A stretch of 64,000 bases of DNA, taken from assembly GCA_963733085.1 (NCBI GenBank), contig CAVTBY010000010.1:558001-622000 (forward strand), in the 5' to 3' direction. Within the stretch, counting starts at the first letter, position 1; each line of letters begins with the position of its first letter. This DNA is from Desertimonas sp963733085 (lineage in GTDB: Bacteria > Actinomycetota > Acidimicrobiia > Acidimicrobiales > Ilumatobacteraceae). Positions 26,162 through 34,894 of the stretch are shown in pieces. Position numbers and translations under genes: made by a program. The notes beneath the pieces are model-generated. The model was not told the DNA's origin and did not search any database. It saw only the letters and a program-made list of their open reading frames with translations.

Positions 26162-26815
26162 TCAGCCGGTGGTCGGCGCAACGGCCAAAGTCGTCGGCAC
26201 AGCGGCGACAGTCGTCGTCGGCGCAACGGCCACAGTCGTCGTCGGCGCAACGGCCACAGTCGTCGTCGGCGCAACGGCCACAGTCGTCGTCGGCGAGGCA
26301 GCGTCACTCGTCGCCGGCGCCGCGACAGTGACGCGCAACGCCATGACGGCCTCGATCTGGGAGTACGGCCAGCCGTCGGGAAGGTCGGTGGGCAACGGAG
26401 GGAGCTCGAGCATGGTCTGGCGCTTGTCGCCGGACTGGATGTGACCGAGCTCTTCGCGTGCCGCCTCGCGAATGCCGTCGTCGGTCTGCAGGCGCTCGAC
26501 TTCGCCCTCCAGATCATGGTTGACCGCTTGCATCTCTCCGAGCTCGTGTTCCAGAGCCTGCAGCTCGTTGTCCTGGTCGAACCACGTGCGCACCGGGAGA
26601 CCGAATAGCGCGGCGGCGATCGCGCCGGCGACGACGAGGGCGGCCATGCCGAACAGCCAGGTCGTGCTCACCCGTGGGAGCGGACGTCGAGCGGCGATCC
26701 GCTGGCGGCGGTTGTCGACGAGTCGCGAGCGACCTGCATCCGAGGCGCGGCGATTGGCGGGGCGCTTCACGGTGGTCGTCAGATGACCACCGCCACGTTC
26801 CTGCGTCTCGTCCAT
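26162..26815 (-). CDS. ftsB: FtsB/DivIC-type septum formation initiator with repeat tail
   Basis: The 217-residue protein has a basic cytoplasmic N-terminus, one membrane span (about residues 51-71, WLFGMAALVVAGAIAAALFG), and a coiled coil at 79-115 (DNELQALEHELGEMQAVNHDL). The FtsB-like region EEAREELGHIQSGDKRQ-type follows. FtsB bridges FtsL and FtsQ in the divisome. In related genomes ftsB follows eno on the same strand; here it is inverted and divergent from eno with 97 bp between starts. The last 45 residues are an unusual Thr/Val/Ala/Pro tail made of repeated TTTVAVAP, encoded by 24-bp tandem repeats. That tail would extend outside the membrane. Confidence 0.87.
   Translation of the reverse strand: MDETQERGGGHLTTTVKRPANRRASDAGRSRLVDNRRQRIAARRPLPRVSTTWLFGMAALVVAGAIAAALFGLPVRTWFDQDNELQALEHELGEMQAVNHDLEGEVERLQTDDGIREAAREELGHIQSGDKRQTMLELPPLPTDLPDGWPYSQIEAVMALRVTVAAPATSDAASPTTTVAVAPTTTVAVAPTTTVAVAPTTTVAAVPTTLAVAPTTG
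26208..26295 (+). repeat. 24-bp tandem repeat inside ftsB
   Basis: The unit ACAGTCGTCGTCGGCG plus CAACGGCC is repeated exactly three times, followed by a 16-bp partial fourth copy. A diverged copy lies to the left. It encodes TTTVAVAP octapeptides in the C-terminal tail of the FtsB-like protein on the minus strand, so copy-number change stays in frame. Confidence 0.9.
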
Positions 26816-26898
26816 GGGGACGAACAGTCTCGCAGTTCGACGCTGGCAAACCGCGGCACCGGTCACTCCTGGGCACCGCCCAGACCCGGCACGACCGA

Positions 26899-26904
26899 TA
26901 GGTT
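26899..26904 (+). promoter_or_regulatory. putative -10 box (TAGGTT) of leaderless eno
   Basis: TAGGTT ends 8 nt before the eno GTG, with no Shine-Dalgarno between. The same hexamer and spacing precede ligJ. Confidence 0.5.
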
Positions 26905-26912
26905 GCCCCGCC

Positions 26913-28187
<1,275 letters not shown>

Positions 28188-28219
28188 GGGTTCGGGGAGT
28201 CGCCCAGACACCGCATCAT

Positions 28220-28225
28220 TACGCT
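28220..28225 (+). promoter_or_regulatory. putative -10 box (TACGCT) of leaderless uma2 copy 1
   Basis: TACGCT is followed by TGGCGGC (7 nt) and the ATG. The other Uma2 gene has an almost identical block, TACGCTTGGTGGG then GTG, at 50485, supporting both the start choices and leaderless expression. Confidence 0.55.
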
Positions 28226-28232
28226 TGGCGGC

Positions 28233-28760
28233 ATGCGAACGGTGGTCCTCGGCGAGCGCCCCAGAGAGCTCGACGCGCTGATCGCCCATCGTCGGGCCAT
28301 GGGCACCGACCTGTACGACGAAGTATGGGAAGGCGACTACCACATGAATCCGGCGCCACGAAAGTCTCATGCAGGACTCGACGACGAGATCGCTGCCGTC
28401 TTGCGACCGCACGCCAAGCGGCTCGGGCTGTTCCCGACCGGGATCTTCAATCTCGGAGAGCCCAGCGACTTTCGGGTCCCCGATCGCGGTTTGCACCGCT
28501 CGCGCGAGGACGCGATCTGGTGCCCGACGGCTGCTCTCGTCGTCGAGATCCTCTCGCCCGACGACGAGTCGTGGGAGAAGCTGCCGTTCTTTGCCGCCCG
28601 TGGTGTTGACGAGGTGGTCGTCGCCGACCCGTCGGCGCGCAGCATTGTGTGGATGGAGCGCGACGGCGGCGGCTATCGCCCGGTAGTGCACAGCGAGCTG
28701 CTCGGCGTCGACGTCGCCGAGATCGTCGACGCAATCGACTGGCCGCCGGTCAGCTACTGA
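28233..28760 (+). CDS. Uma2 family (DUF820) PD-(D/E)XK nuclease-fold protein, copy 1
   Basis: The 175-residue product has the Uma2 layout: EVWEGDYHMNPAPRKSHAG, DFRVPDRGLHR and VVEILSPDDESWEKLPFFAARGVDEVVVADP. The E of VEI and the conserved K of EKLPFFA form the putative nuclease site (D/E...ExK-like). Uma2 proteins are abundant in cyanobacteria and actinobacteria, and their cellular role is not established. A paralogue is at 50498-51055 with the same upstream box. The gene lies between eno and a convergent DUF4032 gene. Confidence 0.85.
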   Translation: MRTVVLGERPRELDALIAHRRAMGTDLYDEVWEGDYHMNPAPRKSHAGLDDEIAAVLRPHAKRLGLFPTGIFNLGEPSDFRVPDRGLHRSREDAIWCPTAALVVEILSPDDESWEKLPFFAARGVDEVVVADPSARSIVWMERDGGGYRPVVHSELLGVDVAEIVDAIDWPPVSY

Positions 28761-28774
28761 CGGCCGGCCACCAG

Positions 28775-30019
28775 TCACTCGATGACCGGTAGCTCCATTG
28801 TGGAGTCGAGGCGGACCTGCTCATCGGGGGCGCCGCTGAGAACTTCGGCGATGTAGGACCCGACGGCCTCCTCGAGCGGGACATCGCGATCCTCCCGCTC
28901 GCTGGCGAACCAGCGGTGTTCGAGGACCTGGTGGTAGATCTCCGCGGCCTGCAGCTTGCCGATCAGCTCCGGCGGGATGGCGGCGATCGTCGGCTCGAAG
29001 CGGCGGTCGAGCCAACGCACGGCGACGATGTTCTCCGGCAGCGTCTTGCCGTGACGCTCCGTGAGCTCGGTGCCGAAGGCCCGAATGTCGTTGAGCAGGC
29101 GTCTCGCCTGGTTCTCCTCGGCGTCGAGTCCGGTGAGCGCCGCCAGGCGCTCCTCGTGGTAGCCGGACTCGACCACTCGTGGGGTCATCCGCAGCCGCTC
29201 TCCCTCCTCGTCGGCGATGACGTCCATCTCGGCGACGTCGAAACCGAGCTCGTGCAGTCGCTCGACGCGCTTCTGCACCTTCCAGAGCTCGTCGAGTTGG
29301 ACCTCCTGGGCCGCAGTCAGCTCGACCCACAGCGACGCGTAACGGTCCTCGATGTTCGTCGCCACGTCCCAGGGGTCGACGTCCTCGACGAGTCGCCCCC
29401 CGATCTGCAGGTCGAGCAGCCCCCCGGCCACGTTCTCGGTGGCGATGTCGAGGTCCATCTTGCGCTGCCCGTCGGTGAGCGAGGCGTAGCGCTCCGACGT
29501 CTCGACGTCGATGATGAATGCCGACAGTGCTCCGGCATCCCGCCTGAACAAGGTGTTCGACAGCGAGCAGTCACCCCAGAAGAACCCAGCCAGGTGGAGG
29601 CGGACGAGCAGACCGACGAGGGCGTCGAGGAGGCGTTCGCCGAGGTAGGGAATGCGCAGACCGCGGCCTGACAGCAACGACCGGTAGGGCAGCGAGTAGT
29701 CGAGGTGGCGGGTGACGAGGAGGCCATCACGTTCGCCGGTTCGCTCGGTCACGGCGGCCACGACCTCGACGGTTGGCAGCTCGTCCTCGGCGAGGCCACG
29801 CAACAGCCGGTACTCGCGCAGCACGAGATGGTCGGGCAACTCCTTGACGACGTAGGACCGCCGGCGTTGCCCTTCACCGAGCTCGACGAGACGAACGACG
29901 TGACGGTGCAGGCCGGATACCTCGTGGATGCTCGCCAGCGACCACTCGGCGAGATCGGTGTTGAACGGAAGCAGACCGAGATCGGGGTGCTCGGCGGGCG
30001 ACGCGAGCTGCAAGCGCAC
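28775..30019 (-). CDS. DUF4032 protein with kinase-like fold (lipopolysaccharide kinase related)
   Basis: The 414-residue product begins with a GTG (VRLQLASPAEHPDLGLLPF) and resembles the DUF4032 family. An N-terminal protein-kinase-like region includes GQRRRSYVVKELPDHLVLREYRLLRGL, LHLAGFFWGDCSLSNTLFRRDAGALSAFIIDVETSE with HxxGxxxGDxxxxN, and a DVE metal-site equivalent. A C-terminal DUF4032 domain (WKVQKRVERLHELGFDVAEMDV, QVLEHRWFASEREDRDV) follows. The catalytic loop reads GDCSLSNTL, and the metal-binding aspartate of IIDVETSE is present, so phosphotransferase activity is plausible. It is divergent from the AAA ATPase gene with only 22 bp between the starts. Confidence 0.82.
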   Translation of the reverse strand: MRLQLASPAEHPDLGLLPFNTDLAEWSLASIHEVSGLHRHVVRLVELGEGQRRRSYVVKELPDHLVLREYRLLRGLAEDELPTVEVVAAVTERTGERDGLLVTRHLDYSLPYRSLLSGRGLRIPYLGERLLDALVGLLVRLHLAGFFWGDCSLSNTLFRRDAGALSAFIIDVETSERYASLTDGQRKMDLDIATENVAGGLLDLQIGGRLVEDVDPWDVATNIEDRYASLWVELTAAQEVQLDELWKVQKRVERLHELGFDVAEMDVIADEEGERLRMTPRVVESGYHEERLAALTGLDAEENQARRLLNDIRAFGTELTERHGKTLPENIVAVRWLDRRFEPTIAAIPPELIGKLQAAEIYHQVLEHRWFASEREDRDVPLEEAVGSYIAEVLSGAPDEQVRLDSTMELPVIE

Positions 30020-30041
30020 AAATGCGGTATACCAACACCGA
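30020..30041. promoter_or_regulatory. 22-bp divergent promoter region with GGTATACC palindrome
   Basis: Only 22 bp separate the start codons of the DUF4032 protein and the AAA ATPase. The 8-bp palindrome GGTATACC in the middle gives a TATACC box 8 nt before the ATG on the plus strand and 6 nt before the GTG on the minus strand. Both genes would be leaderless, with overlapping promoters that could exclude each other. Confidence 0.5.
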
Positions 30042-31286
30042 ATGCCTGCCGAAGAACACGACCTCATCGCGGCCATCGAGTCGGCCGTCGCGGCCGACGA
30101 GTCGAACGTCGTGCTGCGCACCCATCTCGCCCGCCTGCTCATCGACGCCGGCCGCCCGGCCGAGGCGCTCAACCACGCGTCGCGCGTGCTGATCGCCGCT
30201 CCCGACGACGCCGCCGCCCTCGCCGTTATGGCCGAGGCCACCGCCGCCCTCCGCCCGGGCACGCAACCCGCCACTGCCCCGCCGGAGCCACCGGCGGTTC
30301 CTGCCGCCGACGTCGTGCCCGACACCGCCGACGAGCTGTTCGACCAGTGGGCCGGCAACGAACCGCTCACCGAGGTCGGCGTCGACGGTCCGATGACGCC
30401 CGGTGTGCGGCTCGCCGACATCGGCGGGATGGAGCACGTCAAGCAGCGAATCCACGCGTCGTTCCTCGATCCGCTGCGCAACCCGGAGATCGCCGCCCGC
30501 TTCGGCAAGACGATGCGCGGCGGCCTGTTGCTGTGGGGCCCACCCGGATGCGGCAAGACGTTCATCGCCCGCGCCCTGGCCGGAGAACTCGGCGCCAGTT
30601 TCTACGTCATCGGACTCAACGACGTCCTCGAGATGTGGATCGGCAAGAGCGAGCACAATCTCCATGAGGTGTTCGAGCGGGCGCGCCGGAACAAGCCGTG
30701 CGTGCTGTTCTTCGACGAGCTCGACTCGATCGGGCAACGCCGTGCGAACCTGCGCACCACCGGGGCGACATTCCGCAACGTGGTCAACCTGTTCCTCGCC
30801 GAGCTCGACGGCGCCGATGTCGACAACGATGGTGTGTTCGTCCTCGGCGCCACCAACCATCCGTGGGACGTCGACTCGGCGCTGATGCGCCCCGGCCGAT
30901 TCGACCGAACGGTGCTCGTCCTGCCTCCCGACCGCGACGCCCGCGAGGCGATCCTGCGGCTGCACCTGCGCGGTCGGCCGGTCGAGAAGTTCGACCTGCG
31001 GCGCATCGCCGACGCCACCGACGGATTCTCGGGTGCCGATCTCAGTCTCGTGTGCGAGCAGGCAACGGAGAAGGCAATGGCCGACTCGATCCGCAGCGGC
31101 GCGGTCCGGCCGATCTCGCAGGCCGACCTCGTCGACGCCGTCCGCACCGTGCAGCCCTCGATCGGGCCGTGGATGGAGACCGCCCGAAACTTCGCCACCT
31201 ACAGCAACGACAGTGGCATGTACGACGAGCTCGTCGACTTCCTCAAGCGTGGCTCGACGAGCCGGTGGCGTCTCGGCGGGCGCTGA
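30042..31286 (+). CDS. AAA ATPase with N-terminal TPR-like helices (Cdc48/FtsH-type AAA domain)
   Basis: The 414-residue protein has a short helical repeat region at its N-terminus (LRTHLARLLIDAGRPAEALNHASRVL), a Pro/Ala-rich linker near 68-95, and one AAA domain. That domain carries Walker A GPPGCGKT at 166-173, Walker B CVLFFDELDS with D225-E226, and the second region of homology GATNHPWDVDSALMRPGRFDR with the arginine finger. The sensor-2/lid follows (GFSGADLSLVCEQATEKAM). It resembles ARC/Cdc48-like single-ring AAA proteins. The following TPR-membrane gene starts in its stop codon, so they are translated together and probably work together. It might remodel a membrane-associated substrate; no substrate is known. 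Confidence 0.88.
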   Translation: MPAEEHDLIAAIESAVAADESNVVLRTHLARLLIDAGRPAEALNHASRVLIAAPDDAAALAVMAEATAALRPGTQPATAPPEPPAVPAADVVPDTADELFDQWAGNEPLTEVGVDGPMTPGVRLADIGGMEHVKQRIHASFLDPLRNPEIAARFGKTMRGGLLLWGPPGCGKTFIARALAGELGASFYVIGLNDVLEMWIGKSEHNLHEVFERARRNKPCVLFFDELDSIGQRRANLRTTGATFRNVVNLFLAELDGADVDNDGVFVLGATNHPWDVDSALMRPGRFDRTVLVLPPDRDAREAILRLHLRGRPVEKFDLRRIADATDGFSGADLSLVCEQATEKAMADSIRSGAVRPISQADLVDAVRTVQPSIGPWMETARNFATYSNDSGMYDELVDFLKRGSTSRWRLGGR

Positions 31287-32197
31287 TGGAGGACCTGGCG
31301 GCCATTCAACGCGTTCAAGCGCTGATCAAGATTGGGCGGTTCTCGGAGGCGGCGACGATGGCACGCCAGGCCCTCACGACCACTCCCGACAGCGTCAGCC
31401 TCAACCTGCTGCTGTCGATTGCGCTGTGCGAGTCCGGCGAGTTCGACGAAGCCGTCGCCGCCGCACGGCGGGCGGTGGTGGTCAGGCCGGACAATTACGC
31501 GGCGCACCGCACGTTGGGCTGGAGCACCTACAAGGCAGGGCGCACCGACGAGGCAAAGACGATCCTCACCCGCGCCCTCTCGCTCAACCCCGACGACGTG
31601 ATGACCCACGTGATGCTCGCCGACGTCCTGCTGAAGTCTGTTCCCCGCTACATGCCGCGGCGCGGGTTGCGGAAGTCGAAGGTCGTGCACGAGATCGATC
31701 ACCACGGCGCCGAAGCGATCCGTCTCGACCCCAACCGTGCGGACGGCTACGCCATCAGGGCCAAGGCCAGCGTGCTCGAGGAGGACGCCTTCCAGGCGTC
31801 CACCTGGGCCCAGGAGGCGCTCAAGCGGGAGCCCGACAACCCGATCGGACACCAAGTCCTCGGGATGTCGGCACAGTTGCTCGGCGACACCAAGACGGCC
31901 GCCGACCACTACGTCACCGCCGGCAAGCTCAACCCGCGCAGCTCGGGCTCGACAGCGTTGCTCAAGGGATTGCGCAAGAAGGGGTGGGTCGGTGTCGTGC
32001 TGGCGTTGGTCCTGATCCGGGTGATCTCGCGGCTCGTCCGCGACGGCGGCGGCGCCGCTCAGGCGATCGGGATCAGCGTCGTGCTCGCCGTCCTCGCCTT
32101 CTTCTGGGTGATTTGGCCAAAGTGGAGCGCGCGGCGGGCCATGTCCGCGGAGGCCCAGCAGGTGCTCGCCCGCGATCGTGAGCTGCGCCGCCGCTGA
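31286..32197 (+). CDS. TPR-repeat protein with C-terminal membrane hairpin
   Basis: The 303-residue product opens with tetratricopeptide repeats (IGRFSEAATMARQALTTTPDS, SGEFDEAVAAARRAVVVRPDN, AGRTDEAKTILTRALSLNPDD, and two more up to residue 215). It ends with two membrane spans (VGVVLALVLIRVISRLV and AIGISVVLAVLAFFWVIWP). The repeats face the cytoplasm if the short loop between spans is outside. Its ATG overlaps the AAA ATPase stop (TGATG). The pair looks like an ATPase plus membrane-anchored adaptor. It converges with mazG at a distance of zero bases: the stop codons are adjacent. Confidence 0.85.
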   Translation: MEDLAAIQRVQALIKIGRFSEAATMARQALTTTPDSVSLNLLLSIALCESGEFDEAVAAARRAVVVRPDNYAAHRTLGWSTYKAGRTDEAKTILTRALSLNPDDVMTHVMLADVLLKSVPRYMPRRGLRKSKVVHEIDHHGAEAIRLDPNRADGYAIRAKASVLEEDAFQASTWAQEALKREPDNPIGHQVLGMSAQLLGDTKTAADHYVTAGKLNPRSSGSTALLKGLRKKGWVGVVLALVLIRVISRLVRDGGGAAQAIGISVVLAVLAFFWVIWPKWSARRAMSAEAQQVLARDRELRRR

Positions 32198-33647
32198 TCA
32201 GCTCTGCTCCTCCCGCTTGACCTCGTTCCACAGCGCGTCGAGAACGGCCAACCCGGCGCTGCCGAGGTCGACACCGCTGGCGGCTGCGCGCGACTCGACC
32301 GCGGCGAACCGCGTGCGGAACTTGGCGGCGGCGCGGCGCAAGGCGAGCTCGGCATCGGCGCCGGCGTGGCGGGCGGCGTTGACGACGGCGAACAGGAGGT
32401 CACCGAGCTCCCCGACGACGGCATCGTCGTCACCGGTGGCCAGCGCTGCTCGTACCTCGGCGAGCTCCTCGCCGATCTTGGCCAACGGGCCATCGACATC
32501 GTCCCAGTCGAAGCCGACCTTGGCCGCCTTGCGCTGGAGCTGCTGGGCGTAGGCGAGCGCCGGCTGCGACGTGGCGACACCGTCGAACAGCGACTGGCGT
32601 TGCTTCTCGTCGCGCTTGATGTCGTCCCAGTTGGCCTCCACCGTCTCGGCATCGTGCGCTTCGACGTCGCCGAACACGTGCGGATGGCGGCGCACCAACT
32701 TGTCGTGGACACCATCGACGATGTCGACGATCGAGAAGCGGCCGTCCTGCTCGGCGATCGCGGCATGGAACTCGATGTGGTAGAGGAGGTCGCCGAGCTC
32801 CTCGATGACGTGCGTGTCGGTCGTCGGGTCAGTCGGGTCGATGGCCTCGAGGGCGTCGACGAGCTCGAAGGCTTCCTCGACGAGATAGGGGGCCAGCGAC
32901 TTGTGCGTCTGCTCTCGGTCCCACGGGCAGCGCTCGCGCAACGTTCGCGCCAGCTCGTGGAATCGGACGTAGTGCGCGGCCACGGATTGGCTGAGGCGAG
33001 GGACATAGACGCACGTGAGGTGGTCGGCCTCGACCGCACGATCGAGCTCCGACCACGTCGTCTCGACGACGCGCTCGTCGGAAGTGCCAAGGCGCTGGAG
33101 GATGGTGACCGGCTCGGTCCCCTCGGCCTGCTCGACAGCGAGCTTGATGTCCGAGAGCACCCAATTGGCATGGGTGTGGGCGATCAGCAACGGGCCGTGC
33201 TCGCCGCTCGCAGCGCGAGCGAACTGGTGACCGTCGACGAGGCGCACACCGGCCTCGACGGGATCGATGTCGAGGCGCGCCCAGGCGACGTCGAGGAACG
33301 ACATCGCCGGCACCAGATCGGTGCGGACGCGCTCGTCGAGCGCGCAACAACTCGACCGTCCGTTCGAGCACGAGTGGCGATCCGGGAACGGCGTAGAGGA
33401 TCTCGCCGTGCTCGGAGGCGGCGGCGACGAGCCGTTCGACGATCTCGGCGTAGACGTCCGCGAACCGGTCGGCGTCCTCGTAGACGTCGTCGAAGCCGAT
33501 CGCCGTGCCGACGAGATGGGCGCTCGGGTGTCGGGTCGTGCGTAGGAAGCGAGCAGGGATTCGTTCGATCGCCGCCAGCGTCTCGGCGGTGACCTGACCG
33601 TCGCCACCCGGCCCGAGCCCGACAACCGTGATCGACGGCGTGGTCAT
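32198..33647 (-). CDS. mazG: MazG nucleotide pyrophosphohydrolase with N-terminal YabN-type methylase-like domain (one frameshift)
   Basis: The N-terminal part (MTTPSITVVGLGPGGDGQVT, a SAM methylase-like YabN domain) and the rest (LVPAMSFLDVAWARL, then two MazG domains) are in different frames. The family protein is continuous across this point. The break is near 33331-33350, inside a hairpin CGCGCTC-GAC-GAGCGCG, and one extra base explains it. The MazG domains read CPWDREQTHKSLAPYLVEEAFELVDAL...EELGDLLYHIEF (a region around 200-270 of the joined protein) and a second KIGEELAEVRAAL...ELGDLLFAVVNAARHAG. MazG removes aberrant or excess NTPs. GGTGGAAG precedes the ATG. Position between eno and mfd is conserved in actinobacteria. 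Confidence 0.85.
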
Positions 33648-33665
33648 CGGTCTTCCACCTGCGTC

Positions 33666-33864
33666 TGCATGCGCTGGAAGGCGGTGCCGAGTGCTGTCGT
33701 GCCGGACGATTTCAGCGTGCAGGGACGGGCCCGAGAATCGACGGGCGCATTGGACGCAGTCGTTCTACCGCCACGCAACGAGACAGACTTGCTCCGCTGC
33801 GGCGCACCGAGGATCGCGCAGCGATTCGGTCCGCTGTCGCTACCGGCTGCTTCCAGAGCATGCA
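33666..33864. mobile_element. family C MITE-like element with terminal inverted repeats
   Basis: The ends TGCATGCGCTGGAAG (33666-33680) and CTTCCAGAGCATGCA (33850-33864) are inverted repeats matching at 14 of 15 positions and bound a 199-bp element without a coding region. An interior block (ACCGCCAC...AACGAGACAGA...CGGCGC) recurs at 50292 and 55704, and a lone end occurs near 7855. The element fills most of the 324-bp gap between mazG and the foldase gene; nothing else is seen there. Confidence 0.65.
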
Positions 33865-33971
33865 ACCACGACGCATGCGCCGCGGATCGGCAGCGCGCCG
33901 TCGTGATACATCAGAGCGCGCGCGATCTCGGCGCCGCGGGCTCACAGTTCTGCCGTTGACCGCTGTTCATC

Positions 33972-34883
33972 TCACGTGCCGAGGGGGACGACGGATCCGG
34001 TCTGCGGGTCCCAGCGGCCGTACCGCGGGCCTACCGTGATGTCGGACGTCGCCAAGAAGCCCTGGTAGAGAACGAAGCCGACGGAGGTGGCACCTCCTCC
34101 GTCCTCGAGGCGAAGGAAGAAGCTCTCCAGCTTCGGGGCGGCGTCGTCGAACTCATCGATGACGAGGACGGCGTATCCGTCGCTGGTGCTCACCGGGCCG
34201 ATGACGTCACCCGGCGCGGCGGCGACGAGCTCGTCGAACAGCAGCGGATCGGCGACCGTGCTCAGCGGTGTGCACTCCCAGTCCGACGGTGCCGCGCCGG
34301 CGATCGTGCTGACGGCGTCCCAGCTGGCGCCCTCGGAGCGGAGCGATTCGGCGATCTCCTCGGCATCGTCGCGGTCGGCGACGACTGCGGCCGTCGCGCA
34401 ATACACACCGAGGCTCGCCGGCGCCGTCTCGTAGGGCTCCCGGAGCGTCTCGACATCGGTGACCTCGATTGCGTCGATGCGAGTCGCATACAGCTGGTCG
34501 CTGGCAACGGCGACGCGCACATCGCCGGTGAGCGACTGCAGCGGGTGATCCTCCGCCAGACCGGCGTAGAACTCGTCGATCTCCGACTCGGTGGGAGCAG
34601 ACTCGCCCATCTCGGCGAGGAACTGAGCACGCGCCTCGTTCATCATCAGCACCGTGAGCAGCGTGCGACCGGCTTCGGCGTCGAGCGTCCGCGACTCCGC
34701 CGTCGGAGCGAATTGGGTCAGGCCGGCGTCGGACAAAGCGGTGGCGAACTGTTCGAACTCGTCGACCGTGATGCTCACATCGTTGACAACAGCGGCATCG
34801 TCGGCGGCCCGCACCGGAGCGGCACCGGTCTGGCCGGCGAGCAGTACGACGGACAAGGCGACCACGAGACGGCGCAGGATCAC
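33972..34883 (-). CDS. exported PrsA/SurA-like foldase (peptidyl-prolyl isomerase family)
   Basis: The 303-residue product has a signal peptide (RRLVVALSVVLLAGQTGAAPVRA) and a SurA-N-like helical region (VVNDVSITVDEFEQFATALSDAG, LLTVLMMNEARAQFLAEMG). A C-terminal parvulin-like domain (ATAAVVADRDDAEEIAESLRSEGASW, then PGDVIGPVSTSDGYAVLVIDEF) follows. It should help folding of exported proteins. The parvulin catalytic residues are not clear, so it may be a chaperone only. It starts with GTG 11 bp after the mfd stop on the same strand, and so likely belongs to the mfd operon. Confidence 0.8.
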   Translation of the reverse strand: MILRRLVVALSVVLLAGQTGAAPVRAADDAAVVNDVSITVDEFEQFATALSDAGLTQFAPTAESRTLDAEAGRTLLTVLMMNEARAQFLAEMGESAPTESEIDEFYAGLAEDHPLQSLTGDVRVAVASDQLYATRIDAIEVTDVETLREPYETAPASLGVYCATAAVVADRDDAEEIAESLRSEGASWDAVSTIAGAAPSDWECTPLSTVADPLLFDELVAAAPGDVIGPVSTSDGYAVLVIDEFDDAAPKLESFFLRLEDGGGATSVGFVLYQGFLATSDITVGPRYGRWDPQTGSVVPLGT

Positions 34884-34894
34884 GGGTCAGGAAC

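Noticed and set aside
26208..26295. Regular 24-bp repeats as a possible CRISPR array
   Set aside because: The units are contiguous without spacers and encode an in-frame octapeptide repeat of FtsB.
26074..26331. An 85-residue plus-strand frame with repeated SSSAQRPQ
   Set aside because: It is the antisense shadow of the ftsB tandem repeat and starts in a palindrome region without a ribosome-binding site.
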